This document shows, in pieces, positions 21,155-33,965 of a stretch of DNA of 64,000 bases. Position numbers and translations under genes: made by a program. Position 1 is the stretch's first letter, and each line of letters starts with the position of its first letter. Below the pieces are notes generated by a model. The model was given only the letters and a program-made list of their open reading frames with translations, was not told the origin of the DNA and made no database searches. The DNA comes from Euonymus europaeus (Eukaryota; Streptophyta; Magnoliopsida; Celastrales; Celastraceae). The stretch lies in NCBI GenBank assembly GCA_963580455.1, contig OY756961.1, forward strand, positions 5,685,001 through 5,749,000, given 5' to 3'.

Positions 21155-24100
21155 ATGGGCGTTGCTATGGAAATTGGGATTCGGATGAGGAGGTTTCTGG
21201 CCATTTCAATCAGATTAACTTATAAATCAGTTTGCAATCACCCATTTCTCGTGGTTGTGGGGTGTTTCTTGTTATTCCTGTACAGATCATTTCCATTTCT
21301 GTTTTCGCTTTTGTTATCTGCCTCCCCTGTTTTAGTGTGCACTGCTGTGTTGCTTGGGACATTTTTGAGTTTTGGGCAATCAAATATACCTGAAATTGAA
21401 GAAGAAGAAGAAGAAGAAGAGAAAATTTCCCATGAGATTGCATCTCTAAAAGCCGGAGTTTTAGGAGAGGACAGTGTTGTTGTTAGAGATGAGAGTCTTG
21501 TTGTCGAGAGATTTAATGGAGAGAAGGGAGATATGGTAGAGAAATCTGATGAAGAAACTAGTCCATTAGACAATGGATTTGATAAGGTCGAGGAAGAAGA
21601 TGGTTCAGTTGATTATACACTCCTAACAACTAAAGAGGTGGGGGGAGAATTCAGCGATTTATTGAAGAATAGGGGAACTCAACTTGAAGCACAGATCGTT
21701 GAAAGCATGCTGACTGACAGGGAGGATCTTGAGCACCGTTATTCTTTAATTGCAAACATGAAAGATGAGAATATTGATATTGAAGATGATAGATTTTTCG
21801 GAGAGTCTTCTGCTGCTCGTATGGAAGATCAGTGGGATTCATCATTGAAAGAGGCAAAAGATGACAATGAAGAGGATGCCAAATACGATGATGAAGAGGA
21901 TGATGATGACGATGATGAGTCTGAATCTGATGAAGCAGAGAGTTCTTCCCCAGATGCTTCAATGGCAGACATCATTCCATTGCTTGATGAGCTACACCCA
22001 CTGTTAGATGAAGAAGCTCCACCTCGTGCTCATTTACCTCATGACGGATCAGATGCTGCTTCCGAGAGATCTCATAAAAGTGATGAAAGCAGTGAAGAGT
22101 CAGAAGATATGGAAAATCAGGCAGAAGAAGAAGACGGTGAAGATGAAGAGGAAGAAGCAGCACAGGATGGTAAAGACGATGGAAGTAAATCAGCAATCAA
22201 ATGGACAGAGGATGACCAAAAGAACCTGATGGACTTGGGGACTTCAGAGCTTGAAAGGAACCAACGTTTGGAGAACCTCATTGCTAGGAGAAGAGCTCGT
22301 AAAAATTTGAGGGTGATGGCTGAGAAGAATCTTATAGACTTGGACAGTGATGATATTCCTCTTAGTATTCCACCCATTGCGACATCAAGGCGCAACCCCT
22401 TTGATATCCCTTACGACCCCTATGACAATGTTCCTGGGTCTGCTCCGTCCATATTATTGCCAAGACGAAACCCTTTTGATCTTCCTTATCATTCAGGCGA
22501 GGAAAAGCCTGATCTCAAGGAGGACAGTTTTCAACAAGAGTTCACATCAATGCAACCAAGGGAACCAATTTTCAGGAGGCATGAAAGTTTTAGTGTGGGG
22601 CCATCAGTTTTAGGCGGTCCAAGACAAGAGAGGCAAGATTTCAAGTGGAGACCTTTTGTTGTACCCGAACGATTTGCGACAGATGGAGTGGGCTATCCTT
22701 CATTCCAACGGCAATTAAGTGAAGTTAGTGAATCTAAGACAAGTTCTGTTCTTGATACCGAATCAGTGTCTTCAGCCATGGAGGATGATGGAAAGAAGAA
22801 CAATGAACACTATTTTTCTCAAGAAACTGATGCAATCTCCAACATAGACCATGCTTCTGTCGAGGTTGAACATGGAAGTCAATCATCTGAAGTTGATTCT
22901 GTGGATATTGATCAAATTGAGGGAATAGATGTTCTCCATGATGTTGAGGATATTACATTGGGAGATGTGGAAAGTCATCAAGAGATGGGGTCTAGCTTAT
23001 CTGAAGCAGAAAGGCTGGATATTACTATAGGAGAATTGTTAAGTCACCATGAAGTTGACTTGAGCATACCAGAAGCAGGAGAGCCAGCTATTGCTGTGGA
23101 TGTTGAGACTAGTGAAAATCATTTGAAGACCGCACCATTTGAAGATGAATGCACCAGAAGATTGAGCTTGTCATCGTCGTCAGAAGTAGATGAAAGAATA
23201 TCTGATGTTAGAGAAGAAGGATCAACGGGTTTGATCCAAGCTTGCAATCACACTGGAGAATCTGGCATTTCGACACAACTTTCAATTGAGGAGCCGCAGT
23301 TTCAATTTATAAGTGGGGTGATGGATGAAAATCATCATTGGGAGCCTGTTTATGATTCAAGTCCACCAGCAGTACAGGAATTCCACTCAATTTCCTCCAT
23401 ATCCTCTGATACGCAAGCAGAGATATCTGAAACAAGTTCACTTCCAGTTTTTGTTGAATCTGCTGAGGGACACTCTAAATTGCATGTTGAAAGCACTCAT
23501 ACGTGTACTAGTGGTCATGAAGAGGTGCTCATAACCTCCTCACAAGCGCATCTAATTGATGCAAATGAATCAAAATCATCAGAAGTTTCAGAGGTTCATG
23601 AGCATGATGTTAAAAAGGATGAGTTGTCAGAAGTCAATGCTAATCGTGATAGTGGGGAGGAAACTGTGGTGCTTGAATCTGGAGTTGATCATGTTATAAT
23701 TGATTCAGGGTCATGTTCTGATGGTTCAGGAGACGAGTTTATAAAAGCTAAGGAGGAGAACCATTTTTATGAACAGGATCAAGTGAATTCATCGAGTGTT
23801 CAGGAGGTAATTCTCATTGGGGTAAACCCAGGTGTGGGTGAAAAGTTGCATTCCACAACTTCTGGTAATCATTTGACTTTAGATGATTCATCCATGTCTT
23901 CACCAAATGAGCAACAACCGTCATTGATGGTTGAGCATGTTTCAGTGGATCTCAATGTACCATCTTCTGAGGCAGCATCTGCAGAAGAGAATATAGTAGC
24001 AAATGAAGATGCCCTTAATCGTGAAGGGGAACAATTCAACTCATCAAGTTCATCGGACTATGAAGTGATTCAAGAAACCACAACGCATAAGGATGAAAAT

Positions 24101-26230
24101 GTTCAGTCTCATCTGGATAAATATCAGTCACCAAGTTATGATTCTCAAATCTATGTTGAGGGCCATCAAGATGCAAAGCAGAAAGTGGATGTCTTGGCTT
24201 TGAGTTACATGCAAATGCCTTATGATAAGCTAAATTTGTCCGCATCAGGGGAATCAGAGCATGTGGTGGCTGCAGTGCAAGAACATCTTCCCTCATCAAA
24301 CTCTGATGCAAAGATCCATGCTGGTCTCAACCAAGATGCAGATCTGAATATACTTCCGTCAGACTCGAATTCTCTAAATATGCTTCCTGGGGAAAATCAT
24401 GTGGGTGAATTGGAGAAACTGCCCTCGTGGTCAGATAGATCTGTGGGTCCATCAATTGATGTTCATGAGCAACTCCCAGTAGGCCAGGTAACTTTAAGCT
24501 CTTGAATCTTCTTTGTGATATAATTTTTTCCCCCTCAATTCTTGTGGTGGCTCTTCTAAAAATGTGAATGTGTTAATAATTTCGATATGAAGACTGCTGT
24601 TGTCAGTGATGCTATGACGTCGTTAAATAATTTGTTTTTCTTGGTTACTTCCTGCTGTTTTGACCATAGATAAGGTGTCCTTGTTGAATGAACCATATAT
24701 AATGTATTTGTCTATTGTCAGATGGTTGAAACAATTGTCCGTCTGCTAGTTCAAGATTTTCCCCTTTTCCACCTATTCAGATACCAGAATAAAGCTCTAT
24801 AGTGGAACGGCAGTACTAGGTATACCTAATAAAAGTGTTCCAAAAGGTCTCTAATCCTATGTGGCAAGTCATAGACCACAGGTTTTTGGGGAGAATACAC
24901 TTTTTGAATTCAAGCGCATGTGCATTGTCTCACTTGGGACACTTTGGGACACAAAAGTCGTGGGATACTTGGCATTTTCGATAGTGGAATGTGAACATGA
25001 AGCAGAAAGGTTACAGTCTTACAGATTTTATTGCACAGTAGGAAAAGTAGAGCAATTTACATAACATGTGGGCTGCACACAATCCTCAGATACTGAAATT
25101 GTGACTTTTTTATTTTGTTATTGTTTGTCATATCAGTAAAATAGCTGTTCTGGGTTGATTTATTTGACTTTGAGTTGCATTTTTCATTTCAATGTTAGAC
25201 GGTCATGGAACCTCTGTTAAAATAGTCCAGGTACTGAGACCATCTTGTTTTCTCCCACCTTATGTAGGAACAATATAAAGTCCTAGTGGACTCTCAATGG
25301 GAAGTAGATGTCATTAACAATGAAAATGTACAGGAACTTCAATATCCTGAGGATGAAGTTTCAAAAAAAGCCTCTTCTATGATCTCAAATTCCACCTCAG
25401 TCCCATGTGACAGTTCTAGTGACCGACCATCTCCTGGTGTAGTGGGTTTGGAAGACAAGATCCTGGACAGAATTGTATGTGAGGATGGTGGCCATGTCTC
25501 AGAAGACCCAATGGACGAATATGGGTCTCCTACTGAGCAAAACATCACTGGGGAGGCAGATGAGTTGGGGGACATTGATGAAGGATTTTTGTCAGAATTG
25601 GACAGAGTTGGGGACTTTAGAGTCAATGAAGTTGGTGAGTCGGTCCATGGTGAGCAAATACCAGAAGAAATTATTGGCAGTCATGAAGACGATTTGTTTC
25701 CCGAAGTCTCAGACCCGAGAGATGCTAGCCAAGAGCTTCCAGTTCCTGAAGTTGGACCAATTGAGGACATTGACCTAGCTTTCACGCAACTGCAAGAAGG
25801 AACAGATGTTAAAGAATTCATTCTTCCCAGTATGGTTGAGAATCAGCTTGTTGTGGATGTTTTCGAACATCATGGACAAAACAATTCAGGTTTGCCAGTT
25901 TTTGAGGCTAGATCTGTGGAAGATAATCACGCTGCTATTAAGCAGGTCTCTGAAAGTAATATAGCTGGTGGAATGCCAAAATCGTCGGGTTCAAAGGATG
26001 ATCCGGCAGAAGAAGGAAATGAGCTGGATCATAGCCAGCAGATTGAATCCAGAAATTTAGAATCTGATGTTCAAGAAACTAGTGTGCATGCCTCTGCTGA
26101 AACAAAACATGAACTTGTTGGAACTTCTGGGAACTCTAGTTTCAGTATACCAGATGCAAGAGATGAGAAGAAAGAATCTGAAAATGTGAGTTCTTCTAAT
26201 TCAAGCTCTAGCTCCAGTGATTCTGATTGA
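21155..26230 (+). CDS. Large acidic membrane-anchored protein, plant-specific, function unknown
   Basis: Two exons, 21155-24487 and 25268-26230, join in phase 0 (CAG|GTAACT to TGTAG|GAACAA) and give 1431 residues. Residues about 28-75 hold two hydrophobic segments (PFLVVVGCFLLFLYRSFPFL, then LLSASPVLVCTAVLLGTFLS). A long acidic, Ser-rich and low-complexity body follows, with Glu and Asp runs near residues 80-95 and 240-350. The best conserved part looks like residues about 358-500, with ERNQRLENLIARRRARKNLR and two RRNPFD(I/L)PY motifs. The tail ends in a run of Ser. Plant homologues carry vague names such as cardiomyopathy-associated or dentin-sialophosphoprotein-like, which reflect low complexity only. 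Topology suggests a membrane anchor with a large soluble acidic domain. Confidence 0.85.
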
Positions 26231-27347
26231 AGATGAATATCGAAGGAGTGCATTTTCCTGCCAGTTTCTTTCATGGTGATGGGTTTTTCTTCTGGTTTAT
26301 CGGTGTGGTTAGTGTTTTTAGCTTTTTTTCTCGATTCATTTGATTGATTTCTTCAAGGATGTGTTTTGGTTTGCTTTCTTGAAGTATGATCGCAACACCA
26401 CCTCCACCACCCCTCTTTTTATTCTGTGAGCAGCTTGAGGCTTAAATGTGAGATTTGTTTTTGGAAACCTTGACTATTGTAAATGATATGGGTTGCCTTT
26501 TATGATTTCTTTTTGCACTATTCTATTTCATTCTCATATTGTCGGGCGATTTCCATAATTTGTCAGCTTTCCACAACCCTGGAATATTTTCATATTTCTC
26601 ATTCAAGTCTTGCATTTTGCAGTACTGGTTAATACTTGGGTCTTGACATTGCTCCTCACTACCCTCAGAACATAAGCAGAAGAATCAAAATAAAGTAAAC
26701 TAGTCCTACCTAACAAAGGACCTTTGAATTTTAGCTCGCAAACTCAGTCCAGGCCGGCTGCTTAGGACTGTCGCCATAAGATTGAAAGAGGCAAGGGATC
26801 ATAAAGAATACAGTAGCTAAAAGCTTTTCAAACATGATCATTCTCATATTCAAAATCCTTGCACATAGGTTCGATTCTGTCAGCATATCATATCCTTCAA
26901 AACCCGACTTCTTCACAGAATCCTTAATCATCATCATCGCTGCCTTCTTGTTGAGGATTAAAGGTTTTGCATAGGTCAAAATTCACATAAAAATCCTTTA
27001 ATTTAATCACACAAAGCTCCAACTGGAAAACACTCCATAGAAAGCAAAGAAGAGTCGAGTTACTATTTTGAGCACAGCAATAGATCATACACGTTTCTCC
27101 TTTTCCCTGCTTGAATCTTGATCCATGGCCGACTCTAAAGATCAGGCTAACTGGGTAATGCTTATAAGTTATAAATTATAAACTTAATAGTCACATAATG
27201 GCCGAGTGATAGAAAAGTATTAAAGTGAGAAATAATAGCTGAATTACAAGATGGAGTTGTGAGTTTCTCGGAGGATGCTTGTGCACAAAGAAAGGTGATC
27301 ATATGCTGCCAATATTCACAGTTTACAACGAATGAAGGAAAAAAATC
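26231..27347. other. Space between two convergent genes
   Basis: The left part is the 3' untranslated region of the acidic-protein gene and the right part that of the COMM-domain gene. A minus-strand ORF of 82 codons at 26731-26979 has no recognisable motif. I see no repeat or further gene. Confidence 0.55.
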
Positions 27348-30300
27348 CTACTGCCTTTGCTTCTTTTGCACTGGTCCTTTAGAAGTTCCAACCTGACAAA
27401 AAAGAGAATGGTAAAGGTAAAAAAGGCGCACAAGAAATAAAGAGTGAAAAGATAAAGAAAAAAGAGAGAACATTTATTAAAAAAAGATAAAGAAATAAAA
27501 AGTGAAAAGATAAAGAAAATCCCCCTCAAAGAACAATATATTGGTATCAATCCTATCTCAAGCAGGTAGCATTCCTACCTCCCCGAAAAAAGAAAGAAAA
27601 TAAATACTATGGAACACATTCACTAGCTGATTCTATAAGCCTAGATCCCAATATTTTTACTAGTCAACATGTGATAGTCGATAGGTTTATATTATCGTGG
27701 GAGGAAAAAATAGAGAAGGTAATTTAACAAGTCAAAGCTACAGCCGCCACGATCAAACTTCCATGTACTTATTGGAAAAATTCTTTTGAAAATTTCCCAA
27801 ATCTAATTTTGGAGTGTTATTTAATAAACTATATCTTGATATTGAAGCTACAAATGGCAAAAAAAAAAAGGGAAGAAAAAAAGTGCACACCTACAACAAG
27901 AAGGGTATAGAAGGATTGTGAATTGGCCTATGAAAATATATATCCCCCTGGCTTAAGCAGTAAACTTGTGGGGTGTGGTTAGCAAAGTCCCAAGAACCAT
28001 CCAGTTTAAACAAGTAAATGCTGAATTACGCATGCCAATTGCAAGGACTAGCAGCAGGTTACTAATTTTGAATTATTTCATATGGATTCTGTCCTACATG
28101 GAAAAGTGAAAGTTTTCAGCTTAAGCTTTCTTGTTGCAGCGCAATATTAGCTTAAAAGGCAGTTATGACACACTCTGTAAGGTTCCCAAAATAGTCTTCA
28201 ATTCTCTAATTTTTTTCACCACCAAAATACCAAGAGAGATAAAAGCATGCATACCATGCTTGAGAGTTGCTCACTGATGTAGGTCAATGATCTTATCATA
28301 GCTTCAAGTGTGTCTCTAGAAAGCTTAAATTTCACCTCCTTTTCTCCCAAAGAAGACTTATCGTAGTCTTGTAGCTGAAAATGAGAACAAGAAATACGTG
28401 TAAGCCATTCTAGGTATGTAGCATGCAATAAAAAGAAGATAAACCGTGCCATTCTAAACCATGAGTAACGTTAAAGATTAAAATATTCACTAAATAAATC
28501 AAGGTTTTGTCATTCTATTAACTTCGAGAATGAAAGTTATCTCAGTCCCATTAAGAATGTCATGGAAAAGAGTTATTAGAACATTTTTTACTTCAGGAAA
28601 CAAACACATGCTAGTTGATTTTTAGAAAGCCTTTTCCCCATTCAAAATTTTCTCAAACCAATTAACATAATAAGATAAAAGTTGTAAACTCTCATACCTT
28701 GAGAGTGACCACAGCTACTCTATTGGATGGTGATGAGTTACGATTTTCCATGGTCCATGTCATTGACTTGAGGCGGGGTATTATAGTCTGCATATTAACA
28801 AAATGCAGGCATCAGGGAAATTTCAAACCATTTAAAAGGTCTTAGCTTTTTAATCGTGCATGTCTTTGTAGTAGCAGACCTCCAAACAATTAATTATTCC
28901 AGACTTTTGGCAAGATACAATCGAAAATATCTAGGCTCAGAGTGGAGAAAAAGTATCAGAGCAAGTTACAATGAATTACCAGAATCACCATTTTTTTCAT
29001 CTCCTATATAAATTCCTCCAAAACCAACTCTTCTTTAATTGCTGATTGCTATGAATATATGGTTGACCTTACATTTTCATTACCAATGGAATCTCAGTGA
29101 ACAAAACTTGTAGCAAGCTCTTATCTACTCAAGAGTGTTGAAAGTGCTTTATTTTGGGACATTAGAAGTGTCTTGCCAAAAAATTAAAAGACCCTGAAAA
29201 TTGATTCGTCAGGAGATAATCAAAGAATGAAAAACATATCAACACCTTCTTACCAGGTCATCAGAAGAACCAATGTCAGCTGGTAGAGGTGTGGCAGCAA
29301 ACTGTGATGCTGTCGCATCTGTTATTGGCGTAGGAATCCCAGGAACATAGCGAGTAAACCGGGAAGTAGGATCATCTTGATGAGGCCACAATGATGTTGG
29401 AATATCAGATGATAGGAGAGATGTGAATGACGGTGGCACACTCGTCTTGATCTGATACAATAAATTAGTCCTGGGCAATGGATGCTGGATATGATGAGCA
29501 TGCACAAACCATGGTGAGACTCCAATACCATAAACAAGTATTTAAAATAAAAACTAAAGAATGTACAACAGAGAATCAGCTATTGTTTCACTAAGTATCC
29601 ATTCCTTACAGAGCTATCGGAGTAAGGTATCATTATCATTACCAGATCATTCATAAACAAAAGGAGTATTGCACCTAGCACTAGCAGTCAGTAAACTATA
29701 AATTGTAAAATTAACTTTGATTCGTCAACTGAACTCCATTAAACATCATGTAAAAACTACCAACTCCAACTGACATAAGAGCTTGCAAATCTTCAGAATT
29801 GTTCGCTAAAGGGGTTCATTTTACCATGAACTTCAACTTTGGATACGCTTATTATTGGTATGTCCTCGCAAACGCATATGACCTTCAAACATGAGGTATA
29901 GCCATATTCAATTGAGCTACGTGCTCATGTCCAAGACTCAATAATTACAGATTACCAAGCAAATAGCATAAGGTGCAACATACAGTCATGATTTTCTAAA
30001 CCTAGACATACAATAAGTCTATAAAAACATAAAAAAACTGGGTTTTAAAGATTGCTAATTAGATAGTTTAAGCTTTGTTAGGAAGGTGAAAGTTTACCTG
30101 TTCTCTTGATATCTCCTCCTTCCACTGATTCTGATATTTCTGAAGCAAAAGTATGAGTGTGCTTTGCAGATCAAGTGAGACATCAGCTGGGAACAGCTTC
30201 AGAATATCATCAGCCGCAAAGTTATCATGTACACATTTTCTGATAAGCGAACGGAGGCACGCCAAAACCTATAGTCAGATTTTTATACATTTTTCAAAAG

Positions 30301-31153
30301 TTGTTTCATCTTAAACTAGGCAAATGTACCCAAATTTTAGTTCAATAGAAGAGTGACATGATAGTAAACTGATTATTTGCCGAAAGTATGAGGTACCAAA
30401 TGTACAAATGCTGAAAAATGTATAGACTATATACCCACAAAGGCCCAAAAAAATTTCATCTTCCTATCGTTATCTCTCTATCATTATCACATGCTAGGGC
30501 CGAACAAAAGTTCAGTTCACTTTCCTATGCATTTTAACAGAATGCTAACTTGTTAACATAAGAACAGTAAATGTAAACAACTCCCGGAAATAATATTTGA
30601 CCAAATAAAATGAGTCAGTACAAGACAATTTACAAAGCATCAGGATTGCCCGTTCTTTGCTGACACTTGTCACTTTTGGCTGCTGAAGAGTTGGTGCAAA
30701 AACCCCCACACACCAGAAAATTCTACAGAAACTGTCCTTTAATCTTCGAAAGAATGAACAAACAATGCTGAACTGAAGTGCCATAAAAATGTGGAAATAC
30801 ATTTACTTGCTCAATTTTCATTAGCAGTTTATTCTTCCGGTTACAGCTTCGAACTGGAGCTGAATCCACTTATCATTTCCGTTTTACTATAAGGTAATTG
30901 GTTCTTGTTCATCAGAAAACAATTGAGAAACCGAAAATGAAAAAACGATAACCGAGAGAGAGAGAGAGATGATTACAGGATCGACTTCGCCGATAGAGGG
31001 GAGATTGAGGAGAGATTGAACGTGAGACTTCTCCGGTGACCGTAGACCAGTTCTCCGGGTCTTCCACAGCGTTGTGAGTATGTTGTCTAGCGATTCCTCC
31101 GAGTCGATCGTCGGTAGCTTGTGCAGTTGCAGATAAAGTGTGTCTTCCTCCAT
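27348..31153 (-). CDS. COMM-domain (HCaRG-like) protein
   Basis: Six exons (31153-30977, 30268-30098, 29484-29254, 28787-28698, 28374-28255, 27392-27348), all joined in phase 0 with GT-AG introns, encode 277 residues. The N-terminal half is helical (VLACLRSLIRKCVHDN, DILKLFPADVSLDLQSTLIL, QKYQNQWKEEISREQ). The middle is a Pro/Ser linker. The C-terminal part reads RLKSMTWTMENRNSSPSNRV, then AVVTLKLQDYD, EVKFKLSRDTLEAMIRSLTY and ISEQLSSM. The Trp followed by a beta-rich stretch and a final amphipathic helix is the layout of the COMM domain. In animals, COMM proteins form the Commander complex in endosomal sorting and affect NF-kB and cullins; the plant role is not established. Exon 3 could start at a second AG a little downstream, but phase and sequence favour 29484. 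Confidence 0.8.
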
Positions 31154-33190
31154 TTTCGTTTATTTTGCTTCTCTTGCTTTCTTGATCTTTCCTTCGTGCT
31201 ACCGACCATAGCAACGGACCTTACTTGAACTAGGCCTCCCGTGTGATCCAACAGAAGATTGAATTCATTTTTGGGCCCGCTGTTACATTAGGGGTTTTCT
31301 TGGGCCGATAAACAGGCAGGGCCCTGGATGATGATATATTATAATAGAGTTGAAATTTATTATAAATGTGTTTTGAATTTTGATAATCTACCGATATTTT
31401 AAAAAAAATAAAAACAATATTTAAATGAAAAATGTATGACAATCTGGACCATTATATATACACACAAAATATTGTATTTCTCTTTCACGATGATTTTTTT
31501 TTTCAAACAAAAAATATATTGTTAAATTCATAAAATCGATTAAAAAACATCTATCGTTTTCTAAGTTTTTTTTTCTTCGTGTGACTGTATATGGACTATG
31601 ACTAAAATTTTCTAGCTCGATTCAAACATAAATGGGCTAAGACCAAAACGTGAGGCCATGAGAGGCATGTCAATAAGTCAAATACAATGAGCATGACCAA
31701 AATTCAAATCTAATTGAACAAGGTCATCACACTCGACATATCATAATTGGCCGGCCAAGTCAGAAGATAGACGGTACAAGTAAGAAGCTGATAGTTAAGC
31801 CTAAGTGAAATAGTTGAAGGCCAATCAATTGAATACCACAACTAACAGAAAACTTTTATAACTACTAGAAACCTCTATAATGGTTGCAAACCCACAAAAG
31901 TACTCATAAAGACTATAAAAAAAGAAAAATTTGCAGTGGACAGGGATGAGATTTTTGGAGCTTGAATTATAGACTTTCGATTGGAACGAAAATCTGTTTA
32001 GTAAAATAACTCTCATTTCAACACCGTGGACGTAGGTCTAAAGCCAAATCATGTAAACCCTCTTACACCTTTTTTACCATATGCTAAAAGTTGAATTAAG
32101 AACAAACCTTCAATTTAGTATTGTTGAATTATTGCATCAACATAACATATTGTAAACTACAATACTCTTGATAATTGCATGTCTGTGATATCTCATATAG
32201 ATCTCGAGTTCTAACCTCTCCATCTCATTTCTATGTACTAAAAAAAACTACCTTGACCCCCCTCATAATAGACATCATTAAACTTCCGTTTGTAAGAGTT
32301 GAAGTTATGATATCATATAAATTATAAAATTAATAGCTAGTGTACAAGTTCTCAAATAAATTAAATTATGTTAACATTTTTTTTTGGATATAAGCTGTGT
32401 TAAAACCATCTCCAATGGTCATCGAAAATCAGTACTGTACCCTAAATTAGAGTTATTTTTTTCTCTTTTTATGAAAATATGAGACACAACAGTTACTGAA
32501 AGTTAGATGGGAAAGTCCAGAGTTGCTATAGTATGACTGGACTTCGAGCGTCGCACCGTAAAAATTGGGTATTCTTTTTTGATTAAAAAATAGTTATTCT
32601 CTCTCTTGCTTGTATAGTAATTAAAGTAGAAAAGTGAGTGTATGACCCACACACTTGGGTTGGCACTAATTGATACCCTTTTATTAAAATTGCTTTTTAT
32701 TTTTATTTTTTGTGCAATAAAATGTGTTGATTCTTTAACCTTCTAACCCAAATGTTAAATACAAAGCCGTATTCCCATTTACATACATAGAAAAGAGATC
32801 TCATTTGAATGATCATAATTTAGTGGTCAAATACTAAACGAATTAATAAAAAATTATTATTATTAAAATCTTTTTATTATTATTTAACATGGCAAGGTGT
32901 ACTTTTGAGTTAAATTTAATAAATAATTATTGTAAAAATGAATATTTAAATAATTTAAAATAACTGATGTATGTTATTACTATTTCAAAAATTGTAAATT
33001 AATAAAAATGTATACTTTTGTTGAAATTTAAATAATTTTTATGGATATCTGCTTCATAGACTTATAGGCTTAATTTATTTTTTCTGAGCCTAGTTTAAAA
33101 TTTTAATAGTAGTTCGGCCTCAAAACGCGAGAAGCTTTGGGCTTAGGCCCATTTAACTTAAAAAGAAGAGAAAAAAATATCAGATCGATT
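31154..33190. other. Intergenic DNA with an old LTR-like remnant
   Basis: This lies between two divergent genes: the COMM gene promoter is on the left and the CID gene promoter on the right. At about 32028-32065 there is ACCGTGGACGTAGGTC followed by GCCAAATCATGTAAACC, resembling the conserved end of plant LTRs. The 400 bp before it could be the rest of such an LTR. The remainder is AT-rich without recognisable features. Confidence 0.4.
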
Positions 33191-33965
33191 TCTGGCTTTC
33201 TGCAGCTATAGACATCGCCCGACGAAATCGAAGTGCCGACTGCACGACAGAGAGAAAGAAACCCTACATCGCGCGAGGAGGAAGGAGTGGGGAGGGTCAA
33301 GTATTTAAATTTCTTCAATATTTTACTGTAAAAATTCTTTTTATTTCCTCTGTTTTCCCTCTATCGCTATAATACTCTTTATCGCAAGGCGCTCTTTTCT
33401 TTTCTTTTTACTTATTTTTTGTGTTATCTTTGCTGATTCGCCATGGCTGCAACTACTACGACGTACATATGTGGGTTCCTTTATGTATTGATTTATCTTT
33501 TCATTGTTTTTTCTGGGTCTCTCTTTTTTGTCCTGTCTCTTTGATCAACTTCCTTCACATGCAATTTACGTACGTTACCAGTATACATGCTTATATACTG
33601 TTATTTAAGCTATTTTGTGATATCTATGCTTGCACCAATTGAACTCGATTTAAGACTTTGGGGGAAATTTATTATTTTAGGAACACGGAGATCACAATTA
33701 ACACTTGGAATTCACTAAGCATGTTTACTGTTTAGTGGTGCACAATTTGGGTGTGCCATTTTTTGTTGGTGTCATATTTGTTATGTGGCTTGTAAAAGAT
33801 ATGGGCAACCATTATTAGCTGGGGACTTCAGTTTATTTCTTGTTTTATTTTTCCATTTGTTTTTGTTGTTTATTTTGTCTGTCTTCTTGTTTTTTTTTAC
33901 TCGTTTGAAATTTTATTTCAAGTATGATAATTGGCACAGGATATGTGAGAAGTTGTTAAAGCAGG

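Noticed and set aside
21210..22395. Several ORFs antisense to the acidic-protein gene
   Set aside because: They result from the reverse reading of GAA/GAT-rich codons and are not conserved in form.
26731..26979. 82-codon minus-strand ORF between two convergent genes
   Set aside because: No recognisable domain, no splice context, and it lies in the region expected to be 3' untranslated.
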